From: Flavobacteriales bacterium UBA2040
GTDB taxonomy: Bacteria; Bacteroidota; Bacteroidia; Flavobacteriales_D; Crocinitomicaceae
DNA: 9,330 nucleotides
Assembly (NCBI GenBank): GCA_002332715.1
Contig: DDBE01000108.1
Location: forward strand, 8,704 to 18,033
Direction: 5' to 3'
The position numbers and the translations under genes are program-made. Shown here in pieces: positions 7,212-9,330 of the stretch; positions within the stretch are counted from its first letter, which is position 1, and each line of letters begins with the position of its first letter. The notes beneath the pieces were generated by a model that was not told where the DNA came from, did no database searches, and worked only from the letters and a program-made list of their open reading frames with translations.

Positions 7212-8186
7212 ATGAAATTAACAATACTATTAATTATTACCCTGATACTTGGATCTTGTTCCACCTATAAAACCGTTGGAATAAAAGTAGAACACCCAGC
7301 AGTTATAGAACTTCGGCCGGAGGTAAAACGAGTAACTTTGGTCAATAGAACGATTCCGGAAAAAGGAGCTACAACGGTTGGAAGTGTGCTAGAGGGCATA
7401 ATTTCTGGTGAATCCATCATGGCAGATAGATTGGGAGCTAAAGCTGCTTTAAATGGTATTCAGCTTGCATTAACACAAGGAGATCGCTTACTGCCCGTTG
7501 GCGGAATCGTTGACATGAAAACAAATACAATAATAAATACACCACCAGCTTTAACTTGGTCCGTAATCGATTCTTTGTGCATGGCAAATAGCAGCGACAT
7601 GATTGTGGCCTGTGAATTCTTCGATTCAGATGAAGCCGGAACTATAGGTGGTGCTAATATACCGAACACACCGAACCAAGGTTCTGCAACAGTTCGAGCC
7701 TATTATAGAGTATATGATAATATCAATAAAGTTATCGTCGATGAACAAATGATGGGTTACCGAGCTGGTGGCGGTGGTGGCACATTGGTATTGCAAGGAG
7801 CCAACAACGTTGAAAAAAGAGCATATGGAACCGGTTACGAATACGGCAGAATGCTAGTCCCTTACACTAACTTCGAAAAACGAGATATTTATCATAGTGG
7901 TTCCAAAAATTTAAGAGTAGCTTCAAAATTGGCCAGAACAAACAATTGGACTACAGCTGAAAACATATGGCGTACGGGTGAAACTGGAAAAAGAAGAGAA
8001 GCTTTTCGCAGCGCATACAACTTGGCTGTAGCAAATGAAATGTCCGGAAACTTACAACAAGCCATTCAATACGCCGAAAAAGCATTTAGCATGAGGCCTA
8101 AGAGTAGAACTGCACAATACATGCGTGTTTTGACGATTCGAATGGACGAGCAACCGAGATTGGAAAGACAGAAAGCGGGGTTGTAG
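7212..8186 (+). CDS. Lipoprotein of unknown function with helical, TPR-like C-terminus
   Basis: This 324-residue protein starts with a clear lipoprotein signal (residues 1-15, lipobox LGSC, lipidated Cys16), so it is anchored in the envelope. The central part (about 30-230) looks like a mixed alpha/beta domain with V-T-L-V-N-R near 40-46 and a glycine run GGGGG at 186-190. From about residue 235 the chain is helical. It carries SKLARTNNWTTAENIW, then a TPR-like pair around RREAFRSAYNLAVANEMSGN and QQAIQYAEKAFSMRP. This layout resembles Bacteroidota lipoproteins annotated as DUF6340, but that is a recollection and unverified. No enzymatic motif is visible. The ATG at 7212 follows an A-rich leader (AAATAAAATAAATAATAAG) typical of the phylum. 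It lies downstream of the mscS terminator, so it is probably transcribed separately. The gene is intact. Confidence 0.8.
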   Translation: MKLTILLIITLILGSCSTYKTVGIKVEHPAVIELRPEVKRVTLVNRTIPEKGATTVGSVLEGIISGESIMADRLGAKAALNGIQLALTQGDRLLPVGGIVDMKTNTIINTPPALTWSVIDSLCMANSSDMIVACEFFDSDEAGTIGGANIPNTPNQGSATVRAYYRVYDNINKVIVDEQMMGYRAGGGGGTLVLQGANNVEKRAYGTGYEYGRMLVPYTNFEKRDIYHSGSKNLRVASKLARTNNWTTAENIWRTGETGKRREAFRSAYNLAVANEMSGNLQQAIQYAEKAFSMRPKSRTAQYMRVLTIRMDEQPRLERQKAGL

Positions 8187-8326
8187 AATTAGTTATCTTT
8201 TTCAATAATTCGAATCCTTCTTTGAAAAGCAATAGTCTTGGGTACTCCTGATTTATTTTTTTTGCAGTCAAACGAACTGTTCAAAGGAAACGAGCAACCC
8301 TTCACTCAAAATGACGTTTATAATAC

Positions 8327-8344
8327 AGGAAATCATTCCTTTTT
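8327..8344 (+). terminator. Possible weak terminator downstream of the lipoprotein gene
   Basis: A 5-bp stem AGGAA/TTCCT (8327-8331 and 8336-8340) with loop ATCA is followed directly by TTTT. It lies 140 bases after the lipoprotein stop and 33 before the next start. The stem is short, so this is tentative; it could instead be leader structure of the next gene. Confidence 0.25.
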
Positions 8345-8376
8345 AGGTAAATTGTAGCATTAAAATTAATCATATT

Positions 8377-8763
8377 ATGAAAAACTTATTCATTTTAAGC
8401 ATTTTGACACTTTTGTTCACTGCCTCTGCTTTTGCGCAATTGCAAGAAGATGTGGATTACAACCCTTCCGTTCAACCAGAGTTTTTTGGCGGACAAGAAG
8501 CGATGAACGCGTATTTGAAAGAGAACCTAAATTATCCTGCTGATGCTTTAGAGAATAAAAAAACAGAAACGATTTTTGTTGAATTTGTCATCAATGAAGA
8601 TGGGAGTATTTCCAGACAAATTGCTCGTCGTGGCGGTCATCCTTCATTGGTTACCGAAGCTTTGAGAGTTGTTTCTGAAATGCCGGCTTGGAATCCTGGT
8701 CAAGATGCAAGTGGTAAAAATGTAAAAACATCAATTACCTTACCTGTTCGATTTGAATTGTAA
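8377..8763 (+). CDS. Secreted TonB C-terminal domain protein
   Basis: This 128-residue protein has a Sec signal peptide (residues 1-20, cleavage after TASAFA) and a single TonB C-terminal domain. Domain features run in order: PEFFGGQEAM (34-43, family usually PxFPGG), LKENLNYP (47-54), IFVEFVINEDGSI (66-78), the helix HPSLVTEALRVVSEMPAWNPG (88-108), and the final strand TLPVRFEL. True TonB couples the proton-motive force to outer-membrane receptors through an N-terminal membrane anchor and a proline-rich linker. Both are absent, so this is a free periplasmic or secreted domain, as is common in Bacteroidota, and probably not an energy transducer. It stands alone with its own strong terminator. 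The 190-base gap upstream has TTGG (8239-8242) and a T-run ending TTTGC (8261-8265) that only loosely resembles a promoter. Confidence 0.88.
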   Translation: MKNLFILSILTLLFTASAFAQLQEDVDYNPSVQPEFFGGQEAMNAYLKENLNYPADALENKKTETIFVEFVINEDGSISRQIARRGGHPSLVTEALRVVSEMPAWNPGQDASGKNVKTSITLPVRFEL

Positions 8764-8781
8764 GTCAAAATATAATTATTC

Positions 8782-8817
8782 AAAATCTCGTTTTGGTTCG
8801 CCGAAACGGGATTTTTT
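8782..8817 (+). terminator. Strong rho-independent terminator after the TonB-domain gene
   Basis: A 13-bp stem (8784-8796 with 8801-8813, two G-U pairs) encloses a TTCG tetraloop and is followed by TTTT at 8814-8817. Two more A-T pairs can extend the base. It begins about 20 bases after the stop codon. Confidence 0.88.
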
Positions 8818-8850
8818 ATTGGAATGAAAGCCAACATTGTAATTCTTTTA

Positions 8851-8899
8851 TTTTATAGTTCAAAATGGAAATCTAGATTATTTTCTGGAACTATCAAAA
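8851..8899. repeat. Long imperfect inverted repeat
   Basis: TTTTATAGTTC (8851-8861) pairs with GAACTATCAAAA (8888-8899), leaving one bulged C. Inside, AAAAT (8862-8866) can pair with ATTTT (8880-8884), and a palindrome AATCTAGATT (8870-8879) forms the tip. It would fold as one nearly continuous hairpin in RNA from either strand. Confidence 0.5.
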
Positions 8900-8978
8900 A
8901 TCATTTCACACGAATTATCCGAACGAATATGTTAGAAAATTTGTGATTTATTACATAAAACTACAATTGTGAAAATTA

Positions 8979-9006
8979 CGGACTAAAATTTTCGAATTTT
9001 AGTCCG
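8979..9006. repeat. Perfect 12-bp inverted repeat with TTCG loop
   Basis: CGGACTAAAATT (8979-8990) and AATTTTAGTCCG (8995-9006) are exact reverse complements around TTCG (8991-8994). No T-run follows on either strand, so it is not a standard terminator. It lies in gene-free DNA. Confidence 0.75.
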
Positions 9007-9127
9007 AACTACCATCAATTTGAAACTAGATAATTTCTTTCAATCTTAAATTCAAAAATCTGATACAAACGCATATTATTTCGTTAGTCCCTTTTTTTCG
9101 TGATTCAGACCTGCTACTCTTCGCTAT

Positions 9128-9166
9128 GGTCGAATGTATTGTTCCTATTCAATGCATGTACGAACC
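9128..9166. repeat. Imperfect inverted repeat, possible RNA hairpin
   Basis: ATGTATTG (9134-9141) pairs with CAATGCAT (9150-9157) through 8 bp including one G-T. The outer GGTCG (9128-9132) and CGAACC (9161-9166) can extend the stem across a small internal loop and a bulge. Confidence 0.35.
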
Positions 9167-9186
9167 CTTAAGAAATTTCTAAAAGC

Positions 9187-9220
9187 AAAAAAGGTCTAAT
9201 CTTTCGATTAAACCTTTTTT
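9187..9220 (-). terminator. Terminator of the tRNA gene, usable in both directions
   Basis: A 15-bp stem (9187-9201 with 9206-9220, one C-A mismatch) has a TTTC loop. Read on the minus strand it lies about 12 bases beyond the tRNA and ends in TTTTTTGCTTTT, so it should terminate the tRNA-Lys transcript. Read on the plus strand it is followed by an even longer T-run (9215-9231) and would stop transcripts from the gene-free stretch. Confidence 0.75.
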
Positions 9221-9232
9221 TCTTTTTTTTTG

Positions 9233-9305
9233 TGATCCCGCTGGGGCTCGAACCCAGGACCCATACATTAAAAGCGTATTGCTCTACCAGCTGAGCTATC
9301 GAGTC
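9233..9305 (-). tRNA. tRNA-Lys (anticodon UUU), acceptor stem poorly paired
   Basis: Read on the minus strand, the D arm GCTC/GAGC, the anticodon arm ATACG-CTTTTAA-TGTAT and the T arm CTGGG-TTCGAGC-CCCAG are all in place. The anticodon UUU (9270-9272) decodes lysine AAA/AAG. The discriminator is A, and CCA is not encoded. The acceptor strands GACTCGA (5') and CGGGATC (3') pair poorly: 1-72, 2-71 and 5-68 are good, 4-69 is U-G, and 3-70, 6-67 and 7-66 are mismatched. The 3' strand would pair perfectly with GATCCCG. The gene may be a hybrid, a decayed copy, or in need of RNA editing or sequence correction. A terminator follows. Confidence 0.85.
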
Positions 9306-9308
9306 ATT

Positions 9309-9325
9309 CTCGCTTTTCAAACGAG
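9309..9325 (-). other. Small hairpin just upstream of tRNA-Lys
   Basis: On the minus strand CTCGTTT and AAGCGAG pair over 7 bp (one G-U) around GAA, four bases before the tRNA. It could be a processing signal between co-transcribed RNAs or the leader of this tRNA. The window ends too soon to tell. Confidence 0.3.
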
Positions 9326-9330
9326 GGTGC

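Larger units (their letters stand above)
8818..9186. other. Gene-free, AT-rich, hairpin-containing stretch
   Basis: No convincing protein gene is present on either strand. The longest small frame here, ATG 8824 to TGA 8946 (40 codons), shows no recognisable domain. The stretch holds three inverted repeats, listed separately, and leads into a terminator hairpin usable from both strands. It could contain an unannotated structured RNA or simply be eroded spacer; the sequence does not decide. Confidence 0.5.

Noticed and set aside
8199..8228. TTTTCAA/TTGAAAA inverted repeat shortly after the lipoprotein stop
   Set aside because: Seven mostly A-T pairs around a 16-base loop with no T-run; could be chance in AT-rich sequence.
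8824..8946. 40-codon plus-strand small open frame after the TonB-domain terminator
   Set aside because: No recognisable motif, no promoter or leader signal, it covers an inverted repeat, and it is within the length expected by chance in AT-rich DNA.

Overview
The window reads as a chromosomal segment of a low-GC Bacteroidota (Bacteroidetes), most likely a member of Flavobacteriia. The protein families (short MscS, YdcF-like membrane protein, stand-alone TonB C-terminal domain protein, ComA-like protein in a non-methanogen, lipoprotein with a short helical C-terminus), the A-rich leaders without Shine-Dalgarno sequences, and a promoter element of the TAnnTTTG type all fit. I cannot assign a genus from sequence alone. 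No phage, transposase, CRISPR array or rRNA is visible.

Layout. Positions 1-1578 hold the 3' seven-eighths of typA/bipA, cut by the left edge. After a weak hairpin comes a tightly packed plus-strand operon (1723-4833): a cytoplasmic TPR protein, a ComA-like phosphosulfolactate synthase and a seven-bladed WD40 propeller. Each of these genes overlaps the next by a few bases. A rhodanese-domain lipoprotein (4892-5401) follows, probably from its own promoter, and converges with a minus-strand YdcF/DUF218 membrane protein (6172 down to 5405). Divergent from ydcF lies a decayed small-conductance mechanosensitive channel gene (mscS). It has four in-frame stop codons plus unusual residues in the pore helix, yet no frameshift, and it ends at a convincing terminator. 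Next are a lipoprotein of unknown function (7212-8186) and a secreted TonB C-terminal domain protein (8377-8763) with a strong UUCG-loop terminator. The last 500 bases have no protein gene. They hold several hairpins, including a perfect 12-bp inverted repeat, and a minus-strand tRNA-Lys(UUU) whose acceptor stem is badly paired.

How the genes may work together. The TPR-ComA-WD40 set is arranged for coupled translation. It joins one predicted enzyme (phosphoenolpyruvate plus sulfite to phosphosulfolactate) to two protein-interaction scaffolds. The neighbouring rhodanese suggests a sulfur theme, but this is inference from position only. The right half is dominated by cell-envelope proteins: YdcF-like, the former MscS, the lipoprotein and the TonB-domain protein. 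The points most worth following are the mscS pseudogene, the mispaired tRNA-Lys, the ComA-like operon and the structured gene-free stretch before the tRNA.
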